From Bacteroidales bacterium (GTDB taxonomy: Bacteria > Bacteroidota > Bacteroidia > Bacteroidales > Prolixibacteraceae): a stretch of DNA of 64,000 bases. Under the pieces are notes generated by a model. It searched no databases and had not been told where the DNA came from. It saw only the letters and a list, made by a program, of their open reading frames with translations. Made by a program: the position numbers and the translations under genes. This document shows, one piece after another, positions 46,891-57,383 of this stretch; the stretch's first letter is position 1, and each line of letters starts with the position of its first letter. Location of the stretch: assembly GCA_015654795.1 (NCBI GenBank), contig JAATGF010000152.1:1-64000 (forward strand), written 5' to 3'.

Positions 46891-47089
46891 CAAATAACTA
46901 TATTAGATTTAAAGCATAAAGTTCATTTCAATAGATATTTTAGTCTTTAATAGATAACTAAAAGTCATCTATTTACACCAAACGTCATAGAGCCAATAAA
47001 GATTAATCTGAGGTTTTGAATCTTTGAATATTTACTAAAGAAGATTTAAAAATCTTTGATTCAAAGTCATCATTCATTATTCAAAATTG

Positions 47090-47097
47090 TATCTTTG
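47090..47097 (+). promoter_or_regulatory. Putative -7 element TATCTTTG
   Basis: Upstream of the TatA-like gene. Confidence 0.5.
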
Positions 47098-47114
47098 TCA
47101 AAAAGCAAATCGAA

Positions 47115-47384
47115 ATGGGATATATAGTACTATTTTTCAGTGGCGGTGAAATAATGGTTGTGGTTTTCTTCGCACTGCTATTCTTTGGTGCGGACGCCAT
47201 TCCCGGATTGGCACGCACTGTCGGAAAAGGGTTGCGTGAATTCAATAAAGCAACAGGTGATCTCAAACGGGAGTTTGAAAATCAAACAGCTGATATTAAG
47301 CAGGATTTTACCAATATTTCCGAAAAAATTGAAAAGGGAGGTTCTGATGTCAAGCGTAAAATTGAGGATGAACTGAAGGATTAA
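47115..47384 (+). CDS. TatA/TatB family sec-independent translocase-like protein
   Basis: 'GGEIMVVVFFALLFFGADAIPGLARTVGKGLREFNKATGDLKREFE'. Confidence 0.88.
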   Translation: MGYIVLFFSGGEIMVVVFFALLFFGADAIPGLARTVGKGLREFNKATGDLKREFENQTADIKQDFTNISEKIEKGGSDVKRKIEDELKD

Positions 47385-47420
47385 TTTATAGTCACTATTT
47401 TATACGTTTAACCCAGATAG

Positions 47421-48074
47421 ATGCTTAAAGCCGAGTTACTTGTTAAATCGTTTGGCGACCTTCAGGTTTTGAAAGGAATCTCGCTTCAGGTGTCGAAGGG
47501 GGAGATTGTCTCGATAGTCGGGGCGAGTGGGGCAGGGAAGACTACTTTGCTTCAAATTCTTGGGACGCTTGGAAAACCTGATTCCGGTAAGGTTTGGATT
47601 AATCAAAAAGACGTTTTTGCATCTAATGAAAATGAACTTTCCCGCTTCAGAAATAAGGAGATTGGGTTTGTATTTCAGTTTCATCATTTATTGCCCGAAT
47701 TTTCTGCTTTCGAAAATGTCTGTATACCAGGATATATTGCGCGGCGAAACCGTAAAGAGGTTGAATCACGGGCAAAAGAATTACTTCAGATCCTCGAATT
47801 GACCGATCGCCTCGATCATCGGCCTTCGCAACTTTCAGGTGGTGAGAAACAAAGGGTTGCTGTTGCTCGGGCATTGATCAACAATCCGGCAATTATTTTA
47901 GCCGACGAACCCTCAGGAAATCTTGATTCTCATAACCAGGAAGAGCTTTACCGCCTCTTTTTCAACCTTCGCGAAAAATTCGGGCAGACCTTTATCATTG
48001 TTACTCACGACGAACATTTTGCCGGAATGTCTGACAGAATGATCCATATCAGGGATGGCGTTGTTGAACTGTAA
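47421..48074 (+). CDS. ABC transporter ATP-binding protein (LolD-like)
   Basis: '[25 protein letters not shown]', '[33 protein letters not shown]'. Confidence 0.95.
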   Translation: MLKAELLVKSFGDLQVLKGISLQVSKGEIVSIVGASGAGKTTLLQILGTLGKPDSGKVWINQKDVFASNENELSRFRNKEIGFVFQFHHLLPEFSAFENVCIPGYIARRNRKEVESRAKELLQILELTDRLDHRPSQLSGGEKQRVAVARALINNPAIILADEPSGNLDSHNQEELYRLFFNLREKFGQTFIIVTHDEHFAGMSDRMIHIRDGVVEL

Positions 48075-48095
48075 TTGCTTCCTGGTATATAATCA

Positions 48096-48887
48096 TTGTT
48101 TTTTCAACTGCCCGTATTTATGATTCCCTCCGAATTAAAAAATTTCCTCGACGAAAAGTATAATCAGTTCAATTGCCTGAATTTTATTGCGGTTGATCCC
48201 ATTTCAATTCCACATCAGTTCTCACGTAAGGAGGATATTGAAATTGCTGGGTTCCTTTCAGCTACAATTGCTTGGGGACAACGCCCTACGATCATTCGGA
48301 ATGCCAATAAATTGGTCCACTTAATGGATGGTGAACCTTACGAGTTTTTGACCCGGACTGCGATTGACGATCCTGAACGCTTCGAATCATTTGTTCACCG
48401 TACATTCAACGGAACAGACTGTTTTTATTTTATGACAGCGCTTTCATCGATCTATCGTGAACATGGAGGGCTTGAAAAATTGTTTTCAGATGGCTTTTCT
48501 ATTGATGGAACAGCGAAATCTGCCATCATATATTTTCGCGAACGCTTTCTTTCGTTCGATCCGGAGCATCGTACGGAAAAACATATTGCGAATCCTGACA
48601 AAGGCTCATCGGCAAAAAGGATTAACATGTTCTTGCGTTGGATGGTCCGGTCATCAGCTTGTGGAGTGGATTTCGGTTTATGGAATTCTATTCCGGTTTC
48701 CGCTTTGATGATGCCATTAGACGTCCATTCCGGAAGCGTTGCCCGGAAATTGGGATTGCTAAAACGGACCCAAAATGATTGGCAGGCGGTGGAAGAATTG
48801 ACCGCCAATTTACGACTCCTTGATCCAACCGATCCTGTGAAGTATGATTTCGCATTATTTGGATTGGGTGCGTTTGAGAAATTTTGA
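48096..48887 (+). CDS. TIGR02757-type conserved protein
   Basis: 'DPISIPHQFSRKEDIEIAGFLSATIAWGQRPTIIRNANKL', 'KRINMFLRWMVR', 'PLDVHSGSVARKLGLL'. Confidence 0.85.
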   Translation: MFFQLPVFMIPSELKNFLDEKYNQFNCLNFIAVDPISIPHQFSRKEDIEIAGFLSATIAWGQRPTIIRNANKLVHLMDGEPYEFLTRTAIDDPERFESFVHRTFNGTDCFYFMTALSSIYREHGGLEKLFSDGFSIDGTAKSAIIYFRERFLSFDPEHRTEKHIANPDKGSSAKRINMFLRWMVRSSACGVDFGLWNSIPVSALMMPLDVHSGSVARKLGLLKRTQNDWQAVEELTANLRLLDPTDPVKYDFALFGLGAFEKF

Positions 48888-48919
48888 TTTTGAAGCGAAG
48901 ATTAGAAAGAAGTTTAATA

Positions 48920-49633
48920 ATGGGACGCAATAACTGGTTTGAATTCAAACAATTCAGGATAGAACAGCACAAATCTGCCATGAAAGTTGGCACGGACGGA
49001 GTTCTTCTTGGAGCCTGGACTCCTGTAAATGAGGACCGACGGATTCTCGATATTGGAACGGGAACCGGACTGATCGCACTGATGCTTGCGCAACGCTCGG
49101 ATGCGATAATTGATGCTGTCGAAATTGATGAACGGGCATGTGAGGAAGCGAAGTTTAACTTTGAACAATCACCTTGGAGTGATCGGCTTAAAGTATACAA
49201 TACCGATTTCCAGGTGTTTGCCAATTTACCATGCGAACCTTACGATTTGATCATTAGTAATCCGCCTTTCTTTGTCAATTCTTTAAAAACCAGGAATGAG
49301 GCTCTTTCTGTTGCTCGCCACAATGACCTGCTTTCTTTCGATCAGCTGATTATTGGAGCCGGGAAATTGCTTTCCAATACAGGCCGATTTTGCATTATTA
49401 TTCCTTTTTTGAGTTCTGTCGATTTTAGGGAAAGCGCCCGTCTTGCCGGATTTTATCTCCGTCAACAAACACAAGTAATCCCCAAATCGGGTCGGTCTCC
49501 GAAACGTATTTTACTGGAATTTACAGTAGAGCCAGGTTATCCTGTTGAAAATGAGTTAGTGATACTGGATGAAAACGGATGTTACACTGAGGCTTACAAA
49601 ACGCTTACCTCACCTTATTATCCCGCTTTTTGA
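48920..49633 (+). CDS. tRNA1(Val) (adenine(37)-N6)-methyltransferase-like
   Basis: 'FEFKQFRIEQHKSAMKVGTDGVLLGAW', 'ILDIGTGTGLIALMLAQR', 'DLIISNPPFF'; ORF track starts at 48884. Confidence 0.92.
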   Translation: MGRNNWFEFKQFRIEQHKSAMKVGTDGVLLGAWTPVNEDRRILDIGTGTGLIALMLAQRSDAIIDAVEIDERACEEAKFNFEQSPWSDRLKVYNTDFQVFANLPCEPYDLIISNPPFFVNSLKTRNEALSVARHNDLLSFDQLIIGAGKLLSNTGRFCIIIPFLSSVDFRESARLAGFYLRQQTQVIPKSGRSPKRILLEFTVEPGYPVENELVILDENGCYTEAYKTLTSPYYPAF

Positions 49634-49687
49634 AACATTCAGGTATGCTTTTTGTTAATATGTTTATAACAATTTTAATGAAATTCG

Positions 49688-50098
49688 ATGGCATCTCTTC
49701 AAGATATTAACCTCTGGGCCGTTTTGATTGCTGCTTTTACAAAAGTAGTCATCGGAAGCTTTTGGTATTCCCCGCTTATCCTTGGAAAAAGTTGGATGCA
49801 CGAAAATGGGTTTACCGAAGCTGATTTTCGGAAAGGTCACTCGCTCAGGCTGATGGCTTTTCTTTCACTCTCCTTTGCTTTTATTGCGGCTTTAGGCATG
49901 GCCTTTTTCATTACTCCGGCATCGACCTGGCTGTCAGGAGCAGGGATGGGTGCGATGGTTTCAATTGTTTGGATTTCCGCATCAAAGGCAAATACCACAC
50001 TATTTGAGAATTATACGCTAAAACATTACCTGATCCATGCCGGTTACGATATTTGCAGTTATACGATAATGGGCGCTATTTTGGGCGCGTGGCATTGA
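49688..50098 (+). CDS. DUF1761-like membrane protein
   Basis: 'VVIGSFWYSPLILGKSWMHENGFTE' and four hydrophobic segments. Confidence 0.8.
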   Translation: MASLQDINLWAVLIAAFTKVVIGSFWYSPLILGKSWMHENGFTEADFRKGHSLRLMAFLSLSFAFIAALGMAFFITPASTWLSGAGMGAMVSIVWISASKANTTLFENYTLKHYLIHAGYDICSYTIMGAILGAWH

Positions 50099-50407
50099 TT
50101 TCCGAAGATTGACCCAACTATTTGAGAATTCTGATATTCTTCATCCGTGGCAGATAAATAATTGCCATAGTAAAATCATTGCATTCCATCTTCCCGCTAT
50201 TTTAGCTATACCTTCGTCGTAATTTGAATAAGCTCTTATCACTTGTTACAGCAATGATTTACACAAAGCCTCTACCCCGGTAGGGAGAATGTATATTGAA
50301 TACTAAATGTGGATAGGCACGAAAAGTAAATTTTGGAACAAACAGGACATCTGATTATTCTAATTACTTAATTGTTACTTTTGAGCCTAAAATCAAAAGA
50401 AATCCCA

Positions 50408-51592
50408 ATGAAAACGTTGGCACTCCTGGCTATATTTTTGCTGATCTTATTTCCAAAGGCGTATTCTGCCCAACTCTCACCCGAATCTCAGATTTCATTG
50501 CTTACCTGTGCCCCCGGGGATGAAATTTATTCTTATTTTGGCCATAGCGCTATCCGAATCAATGATCCGCAAAGTGGAATTGATTTTGTTTTCAACTATG
50601 GGGTTTTTAGCTTTGGTGCCCCCCATTTTGCATGGCGATTTGCCATGGGGGAGACCGATTATATCCTTGCAGGGGAACGTATGCCATCCTTCATGGCTTC
50701 TTATCGTGAAGAGCAACGATCTGTTTATGAGCAGGTTTTAAATATTTCGCAGTCCGAAAAGCAATCTCTTTTTGATGCATTGATCGAAAATGCGAAAGAG
50801 GAAAACCGTGTTTATCGTTACCGCCATTTTTCTGATAACTGTTCCACACGTGTTCGAGATCAGTTGGAAAAATGTGTAAATCACCAAATTCAATACGATA
50901 TTTCTAAGGATACAAAGAAGAGTTTTCGCGATTTAGTCGATGAATGTGTGCCGGGAAATAGCTGGAATGGCTTCGGGATTAAACTGGCGCTGGGCATTCC
51001 TGCGGATAGAATAACAACCTATTCCCAGAAGATGTTTCTTCCTGATTATCTTATGAATAGTATGGCTAATGCTAAGCTAATGAGGGATGGGGCAGGAGTG
51101 CCGTTTGCATTGCCCCGGACTACTCTTTTTGAAGCAAAGCCGATCCCGTCAGGTTTTAGTCTTACTTCTCCCGCCGTTGTTGTTAATCTTTTCTTTCTGA
51201 TTGTTGGGGTGTTTACTTTTATTGAATTTCGAAGAAAAAAGCGGATGTTCTGGCTTGATTTTCTTGTCTTCTTTTCGACTGGTTTTGCCGGAATACTATT
51301 AAGTTTCCTTTGTTTTATTTCGATTTCAGAGGCCACAGGCTGGAACCTTAACCTGGTTTGGGCATTGCCGACCCACTTTATTTTTGCTTTCCTCTGGTTA
51401 GTCCCCGCTTTACAGCCAAAACTCGAATGGTATTTAAAATTTACCGCGGGAAGTGTTTTATTATTCCTGGTTACGATGATATTCCTTCCACAAACTTTTC
51501 ATTGGCTGGTAGTGCCGCTTTGCCTGAGTATTTTAATGCGTTCGTTCAGTAGTTTGAAATTGAGCTTTTTCGAAAAGAAGAATATTGCCTGA
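50408..51592 (+). CDS. DUF4105 domain-containing membrane protein
   Basis: 'SLLTCAPGDEIYSYFGHSAIRI', 'YRYRHFSDNCSTRVRDQLE'; ORF track starts at 50372. Confidence 0.88.
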   Translation: MKTLALLAIFLLILFPKAYSAQLSPESQISLLTCAPGDEIYSYFGHSAIRINDPQSGIDFVFNYGVFSFGAPHFAWRFAMGETDYILAGERMPSFMASYREEQRSVYEQVLNISQSEKQSLFDALIENAKEENRVYRYRHFSDNCSTRVRDQLEKCVNHQIQYDISKDTKKSFRDLVDECVPGNSWNGFGIKLALGIPADRITTYSQKMFLPDYLMNSMANAKLMRDGAGVPFALPRTTLFEAKPIPSGFSLTSPAVVVNLFFLIVGVFTFIEFRRKKRMFWLDFLVFFSTGFAGILLSFLCFISISEATGWNLNLVWALPTHFIFAFLWLVPALQPKLEWYLKFTAGSVLLFLVTMIFLPQTFHWLVVPLCLSILMRSFSSLKLSFFEKKNIA

Positions 51593-51669
51593 GTTGAAAG
51601 TGAAAACTTCATTATTTTTACTTTATTAAAAACTTCGGTCAGAAATCTTTTTTGATCATTCGATTGTCT

Positions 51670-51677
51670 TATCTTTG
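51670..51677 (+). promoter_or_regulatory. Putative -7 element TATCTTTG upstream of mutS
   Basis: TATCTTTG with TTTTTTG about 20 nt upstream; implies translation starts downstream of the track's TTG start. Confidence 0.45.
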
Positions 51678-51746
51678 TTTGCAAGAGTAAATATTTATAA
51701 ACCTGCTTTGACACAACTTCCGAATAAATACGCCGAGACACCGCTA

Positions 51747-54326
51747 ATGAAACAATATTATGCGGTTAAAAATAAATACCCCGATGCGGTATTGCTTTTC
51801 CGTGTGGGTGACTTCTACGAAACATTCGGGGAAGACGCCATTAAAGCATCTGGTATTTTGGGAATTACACTTACCCGTCGTGCCAATGGCTCTGCCAGTT
51901 TCGTAGAATTGGCCGGTTTTCCTTATCATGCGCTCGATACGTATCTCCCCAAATTGGTAAGGGCGGGGCAGCGTGTTGCGATTTGTGAACAGCTCGAAGA
52001 TCCGAAACTAACCAAGAATATCGTTAAGCGGGGAATTACCGAGCTTGTCACGCCGGGGGTTTCAATCGACGACAACGTTCTTGAACATCGCGAGAACAAC
52101 TTCCTTGCCTCGGTTCACATCGAAAAAACAATGGCAGGAGTTGCCTTCCTCGATATTTCAACAGGTGAATTCCTTACAGCCGAAGGATCGTTTGAATACA
52201 TTGATAAATTACTGAATAGCTTTCAGCCTAAAGAGGTGCTTTTTCAAAAGGGAAAGGAGAAACTCTTTGTTGAATTATTTGGAAGTAAGTTCTATACTTA
52301 TAAACTGGACGATTGGGTTTATACAGAAGATGCGGCCAACGATAGATTGCTTCGTCATTTCGAAACGATATCGCTTAAAGGGTTCGGCGTACAATCGTTA
52401 CAGTTGGGGATTATTGCGTCGGGAGCCATCCTTCATTATCTTGATTTCACGCAACATTCACATCTTCAGCATATTTCCGGGCTTTCGCGCATTGAAGAGG
52501 ATAAGTATGTGTGGCTTGACCGTTTTACAGTTCGTAATCTTGAACTATTTCATACGATTAACGAAGGGGCGAAGACACTCGTTCAGGTGATCGATCAGAC
52601 GATTTCCCCGATGGGAGCAAGGTTGCTGAAACGTTGGGTTGCTCTTCCGTTAAAAGATATTCATCGGATCAACGACCGGCTTGATGTTGTTCAGAAATTT
52701 ACTCAGGATGCTGAATTAAAGGGAAACATTGAAGAGCAGCTTCGGCATATTGGAGATTTGGAACGGATTATTTCAAAAGCGGCAGTCGGGCGTGTGAACC
52801 CACGTGAGGTAGTTCAGCTGAAAGTTGCGCTAAATGCGATTGGTCCGATTAAAGAATTATGCGCCGCCTCCGGGAATGGGGTTCTTATCCGCCTTGGCGA
52901 ACAGCTTAATTTATGCCAGACCATCAAGGATCGGATTGAGCGAGAGATTTTTCCCGATCCTCCCATGATGATTGTGAAGGGACATGTAATTGCAAAGGGT
53001 GTTTCGGATGAATTGGACGAATTGCGTGATCTTGCCTTCTCGGGTAAAGATTACCTTCAGAAAATGCAGGAACGCGAGATCATCAATACTGGGATTACTT
53101 CATTGAAGATCGCTTTTAATAACGTTTTCGGATATTATATTGAAGTTAGGAATGTCCATAAGGATAAAGTTCCCGAAACCTGGATTCGCAAACAGACACT
53201 TGTCAGTGCGGAACGGTATATTACTGAGGAACTAAAGAATTACGAGTCGAAAATCTTAGGCGCTGAGGAAAAGATCCTTGCCATTGAAATTCGTTTGTTT
53301 GGCGAACTTGTATCAGCGTTGACAGAATATATTCAGGCTATTCAGTTGAATGCCTCAGTTTTGGCACAGATCGATTGCCTGCTCTCATTTGCGACAGTTG
53401 CCCTGGAGAATAAGTACAACAGGCCTGAAGTCAATGATTCACAAGTTATAGATATTAAGGATGGCCGGCATCCGGTGATTGAACGGGCGCTTCCGATCGG
53501 CGAAAAATACATTACAAACGATGTTCTTCTTGATAACGAAGACCAGCAGATCATTATTATAACCGGTCCGAATATGGCCGGTAAATCGGCTTTGTTGCGA
53601 CAGTCGGCCTTGATTGTATTAATGGCCCAGATGGGTTCGTTTGTTCCCGCAGAATCGGCTAAAATTGGGTATGTCGATAAAATCTTCACACGTGTAGGAG
53701 CTTCGGATAATATTTCACTCGGCGAATCGACTTTTATGGTGGAGATGAACGAAGCGGCGAGTATCCTGAATAATATGTCGGATCGAAGTTTGATTTTGCT
53801 TGATGAGTTAGGCCGTGGAACAAGTACTTACGACGGCATCTCGATTGCCTGGTCAATTGTTGAATACATACATGAGTATCCCAAAGGCCGGGCAAAAACC
53901 CTTTTCGCAACCCATTATCACGAGTTGAATGAGATGGAGAAATCGTTCAGTAGGGTACGGAATTTCAATGTCACAGTAAAAGAGGTGGGAAATAAAGTGA
54001 TTTTCCTGCGCAAATTGGTTCGTGGTGGCAGTAATCATAGTTTTGGGATTCATGTGGCACAGATGGCTGGAATGCCTAAAAGTGTTGTAAATAGGGCAAC
54101 AGAAATACTCAAACAACTCGAAAAGACGAACCGTAAGGAGTTTCCTGCCAAAAGGGTAAAAGATCTTGCCGAAATGCGTGAGGGTTTTCAACTCAGTTTT
54201 TTCCAGCTTGACGATCCGGTTCTAAAACAAATCAGGGACGAAATCAAAAATCTTGATGTCAATAACCTCACCCCCATGGAGGCACTCAATAAACTGAACG
54301 AGATTCAGAAAATTATCGGGAAATAA
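51747..54326 (+). CDS. mutS: DNA mismatch repair protein MutS
   Basis: '[31 protein letters not shown]', '[15 protein letters not shown]', '[24 protein letters not shown]'; the track start at 51675 overlaps the promoter-like box. Confidence 0.97.
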   Translation: MKQYYAVKNKYPDAVLLFRVGDFYETFGEDAIKASGILGITLTRRANGSASFVELAGFPYHALDTYLPKLVRAGQRVAICEQLEDPKLTKNIVKRGITELVTPGVSIDDNVLEHRENNFLASVHIEKTMAGVAFLDISTGEFLTAEGSFEYIDKLLNSFQPKEVLFQKGKEKLFVELFGSKFYTYKLDDWVYTEDAANDRLLRHFETISLKGFGVQSLQLGIIASGAILHYLDFTQHSHLQHISGLSRIEEDKYVWLDRFTVRNLELFHTINEGAKTLVQVIDQTISPMGARLLKRWVALPLKDIHRINDRLDVVQKFTQDAELKGNIEEQLRHIGDLERIISKAAVGRVNPREVVQLKVALNAIGPIKELCAASGNGVLIRLGEQLNLCQTIKDRIEREIFPDPPMMIVKGHVIAKGVSDELDELRDLAFSGKDYLQKMQEREIINTGITSLKIAFNNVFGYYIEVRNVHKDKVPETWIRKQTLVSAERYITEELKNYESKILGAEEKILAIEIRLFGELVSALTEYIQAIQLNASVLAQIDCLLSFATVALENKYNRPEVNDSQVIDIKDGRHPVIERALPIGEKYITNDVLLDNEDQQIIIITGPNMAGKSALLRQSALIVLMAQMGSFVPAESAKIGYVDKIFTRVGASDNISLGESTFMVEMNEAASILNNMSDRSLILLDELGRGTSTYDGISIAWSIVEYIHEYPKGRAKTLFATHYHELNEMEKSFSRVRNFNVTVKEVGNKVIFLRKLVRGGSNHSFGIHVAQMAGMPKSVVNRATEILKQLEKTNRKEFPAKRVKDLAEMREGFQLSFFQLDDPVLKQIRDEIKNLDVNNLTPMEALNKLNEIQKIIGK

Positions 54327-54446
54327 AATTGATTCGCACACCATCTAATTGTGAATGCTATTTGAATATTTTACTTCCGGATTTTGAATTGTGGCAGTTA
54401 TTTTTTAACTTTATCGTTGATAACTGATTAGGTATTAATAACCTTT

Positions 54447-55505
54447 ATGAAATTTCTAACCCTAAATGAGTACGACATGGAACTGGAAATAAATGTGAGG
54501 CAGTTTATTGCTGATATCAAAGAAAAAGTACGAGCTGCTCAGTACGAAGCGCTGAAGGCCGTTAATGTGCATTTAACCAGGCTTTACTGGGATTTAGGCA
54601 AGGCTATATCTGAAAAGCAGGCCATTGGATGGGGGAAGGCAATTGTTCCGACTTTGTCAAAAGAGTTGCAATCAGAATTTCCCAATATGGGTGGTTTTTC
54701 TACGACTAATTTGTGGTATATGGTTCAGTTTTACAATGAATATCACGCAGATGCAAATCTCCAACCACTGGTTGGAGAAATTAGTTGGACAAAACATTTA
54801 GTCATTCTTTCAAAATGCAAGAACGATCAGGAGCGACAATTTTATATATTGGCAACCAAAAAATTCGGTTGGACGAAGGATGTATTGATCAATCAGGTAG
54901 AGAACAAGACCTTTGAAAAATACTTGCTCAATCAAACCAATTTTGATATGGCATTACCCGAAAATATTAAAAACCAGGCATATTTGGCGGTTAAAGATCA
55001 TTATACATTCGATTTTCTGGAACTTGCCAACGAACATTCGGAATTCGAATTGGAGCAAGCCCTGATTAAGAATATTCGTCAGTTTCTATTGGAGATGGGT
55101 TCTGATTTTACCTTCGTAGGAAATCAGTATAAGTTGTATGTGAGTGACAAGATATATAGTATTGACCTATTGCTCTTTCATCGCAAACTGCAGAGTCTCA
55201 TTGCTATTGATCTTAAAATTGGCGAATTCGAACCCGAACACAAAGGGAAAATAGAGTTTTATCTCTCAGTTTTAAACGATACGGTAAAATTACCTCATGA
55301 AAATCCGGCTATTGGTATTATTATTTGCAAAAGCAAAAACCGAACCATAGTCGAATATTCGCTCAAAACCTCAACATTACCAATTGGCGTTGCGACCTAT
55401 AATACAAGCAGCACATTGCCAATCGAATATCGGGCATTATTACCTTCGGCAGAAGAAATCGGGCAAAAACTGCTTCAGTTTTTAAACAGTAATAAAATTG
55501 ATTAG
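54447..55505 (+). CDS. PDDEXK nuclease domain protein (DUF1016/YhcG family)
   Basis: 'VNVHLTRLYWDLGKAISEKQAIGWGKAIVPTLSKELQSEFPNMGGFSTTNLWYMVQFY', 'YSIDLLLFHRKLQSLIAIDLKIGEFEPEHKGKIEFYLSVL'. Confidence 0.95.
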   Translation: MKFLTLNEYDMELEINVRQFIADIKEKVRAAQYEALKAVNVHLTRLYWDLGKAISEKQAIGWGKAIVPTLSKELQSEFPNMGGFSTTNLWYMVQFYNEYHADANLQPLVGEISWTKHLVILSKCKNDQERQFYILATKKFGWTKDVLINQVENKTFEKYLLNQTNFDMALPENIKNQAYLAVKDHYTFDFLELANEHSEFELEQALIKNIRQFLLEMGSDFTFVGNQYKLYVSDKIYSIDLLLFHRKLQSLIAIDLKIGEFEPEHKGKIEFYLSVLNDTVKLPHENPAIGIIICKSKNRTIVEYSLKTSTLPIGVATYNTSSTLPIEYRALLPSAEEIGQKLLQFLNSNKID

Positions 55506-55529
55506 CATTAATAAGTAATGGGAATAAAT

Positions 55530-55930
55530 AAATGTCGTCTTTTGTCAATGCCGGATTTGTGAACTTCCGAAGCCCGGATTGATTTGCTTCCTTTTTCCCT
55601 CGTACCTGCTCTATGTTTGCTCTATACCTGCTCTATGTTTGGTTCTTATTTGGTCCATACCTCGTTTATCAAAGATTCTTTAATGACTCGCCCCATCGCC
55701 TTTTCTCCCCATCATTCCATTTCCCTGCTCTATGTTTGCTCCATATCGAGTCTGGTGTCAGGTCTTATATCAGCATCGAATTCATAGACAAAGATTTTCA
55801 ATGACCTTTTTAATGACGGCGAAGCCAATGACCTTTTCAATGACTATTTTAATGACCTTAATGACAATGCCGCCCAATCGCCATTTTCGCCCTATCTCCC
55901 TTTCCCGCTTTTATAAATATGACATTATTT
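55530..55930 (+). repeat. Dispersed repeat R2
   Basis: GCTCTATGTTT/GCTCTATACCT/GCTCTATGTTT/GGTTCTTATTT/GGTCCATACCT at 55608-55662 (exact 11-nt phase); 'aatgacctttttaatgacggcgaagccaatgaccttttcaatgac'; left flank matches 7938-7985. Confidence 0.8.
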
Positions 55931-56098
55931 TATTTCCAGCACTTACTGTTTTGCCAGGCAGAATTTAGTTGGAACGCTTTAGTCAAAAGGTATAATTGGA
56001 ACCAACCAGATGATCTCATTGGTAAAGTTGTGCAAAATGAAGATTATGAAGTGACTATCTGAATTTTATTAATAAAACAAGACAATATTTAATTATTT

Positions 56099-56383
56099 AG
56101 GGTCTGCTGAAAAAGGGTTTAAATGCTGATAATTAATAGTATAAAGGCGAATCACAAGAACGAAGTGCAAGCATTTTACCAGGAACATCGAAAAAAGCTT
56201 GCACTTGAAATTTTCAGTCACTCAAAAAAATATCCAAGAGTGATAAAATTTTTATAAAAAATGGATCATACGAGCGGATATTCAATCCCTACGGGGCTGA
56301 ACAACTTTTTAATCATCATTTTCTATAAATATATGACCGCTCTGAGGTCTTTCTAACCTTCTTCGAGTTTTTCAGCAGACCCT
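56099..56383. mobile_element. MITE-like non-autonomous element, 285 bp
   Basis: 16-bp perfect TIRs AGGGTCTGCTGAAAAA (56099-56114) / TTTTTCAGCAGACCCT (56368-56383); flanking ATTT at 56095-56098 and 56384-56387. Confidence 0.75.
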
Positions 56384-56450
56384 ATTTATAGAATACACTG
56401 TTTTCTTTAGATTTTCGCATTTGCTGAAACTTATTTTTAGGTTAAGTCGT

Positions 56451-56458
56451 TATATTTG
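56451..56458 (+). promoter_or_regulatory. Putative -7 element TATATTTG for mscL
   Basis: TATATTTG ~30 nt before the start codon. Confidence 0.5.
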
Positions 56459-56487
56459 TAGTATATAAACCTTAAAACTGATTCATT

Positions 56488-56904
56488 ATGGGAATGTTAA
56501 GCGAGTTCAAGCAATTTGCCATGCGTGGAAACGTAGTTGATCTGGCAGTCGGTGTGATTATTGGAGGTGCTTTTGGAAAAATCGTATCCTCTTTTGTCGC
56601 TGATGTGTTAATGCCTCCGATTGGAGTACTACTGGGTGGAACAGATTTTACCGGACTAAAGATTATTCTTAAGAATAAAGTGATGGAGGCTGACAAAGTT
56701 GTATCGCAGGCTGTTACGCTCAATTACGGCAATTTTATTCAGGCGACCATCGATTTTCTGATCATCGCTTTTTCGATTTTCATGATGATTAAATTAATAA
56801 ATTCCATGAACAAAAAAGGGGTTCCGGCTCCTGCTCCCCCCGCTGAACCTTCGAATGAGGAGAAATTATTGACTGAAATAAGGGATTTATTAAAGAAACA
56901 ATAA
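56488..56904 (+). CDS. mscL: Large-conductance mechanosensitive channel protein MscL
   Basis: '[51 protein letters not shown]'. Confidence 0.97.
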   Translation: MGMLSEFKQFAMRGNVVDLAVGVIIGGAFGKIVSSFVADVLMPPIGVLLGGTDFTGLKIILKNKVMEADKVVSQAVTLNYGNFIQATIDFLIIAFSIFMMIKLINSMNKKGVPAPAPPAEPSNEEKLLTEIRDLLKKQ

Positions 56905-56999
56905 ATCATTTCTGGCAAGACAAATAAAGGCTGCCAATAAGTCGGGCAGCCTTTATTGGATCAAGCTGAAAAGTTGGGGGATTTGACCTGTCCTAAAAT

Positions 57000-57355
57000 T
57001 TGTTTATGGAGTTTTTTATCATTAAAAGTCAATTGTCTGGGTTATTTCGGTTAACTCTTTCGCGGCCTCTCATGGCCTCTGGCGGCCTCTCAGTTTAAAT
57101 TGATCTGGATGATCCCAATCTTCAGTACTTTTATCGTATCGATAAAGGCACCCCACTTCCTTCGTACCTGGTCCGTACCAACTCCGTACCTTTCTCGTAC
57201 CAAAATCGGGTTCCTTTTTTCGGTGACAATTTAATGGGAATTTAGCGTTTCATAATCTGCATTTCCGGATCTCCATGAAACCTGTATCCGTGTTCAAATC
57301 CATTTTATTATGCATTCTTAAATATCTTTCCCCCGGAATTCTGTCGTGATCCCCT
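57000..57355 (-). repeat. Dispersed repeat R1, copy 4 (inverted)
   Basis: Reverse complement aligns to 45580-45815 and 8130-8400; hairpin around 57128-57148; 11-nt units 57158-57201. Confidence 0.75.
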
Positions 57356-57383
57356 TTATTTGTCTTTATCCTGAAATACAATT

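Noticed and set aside
51675-51746. TTG start of MutS at 51675 from the ORF track
   Set aside because: It overlaps the TATCTTTG promoter-like box; the in-frame ATG at 51747 gives the canonical MutS N-terminus [25 protein letters not shown].
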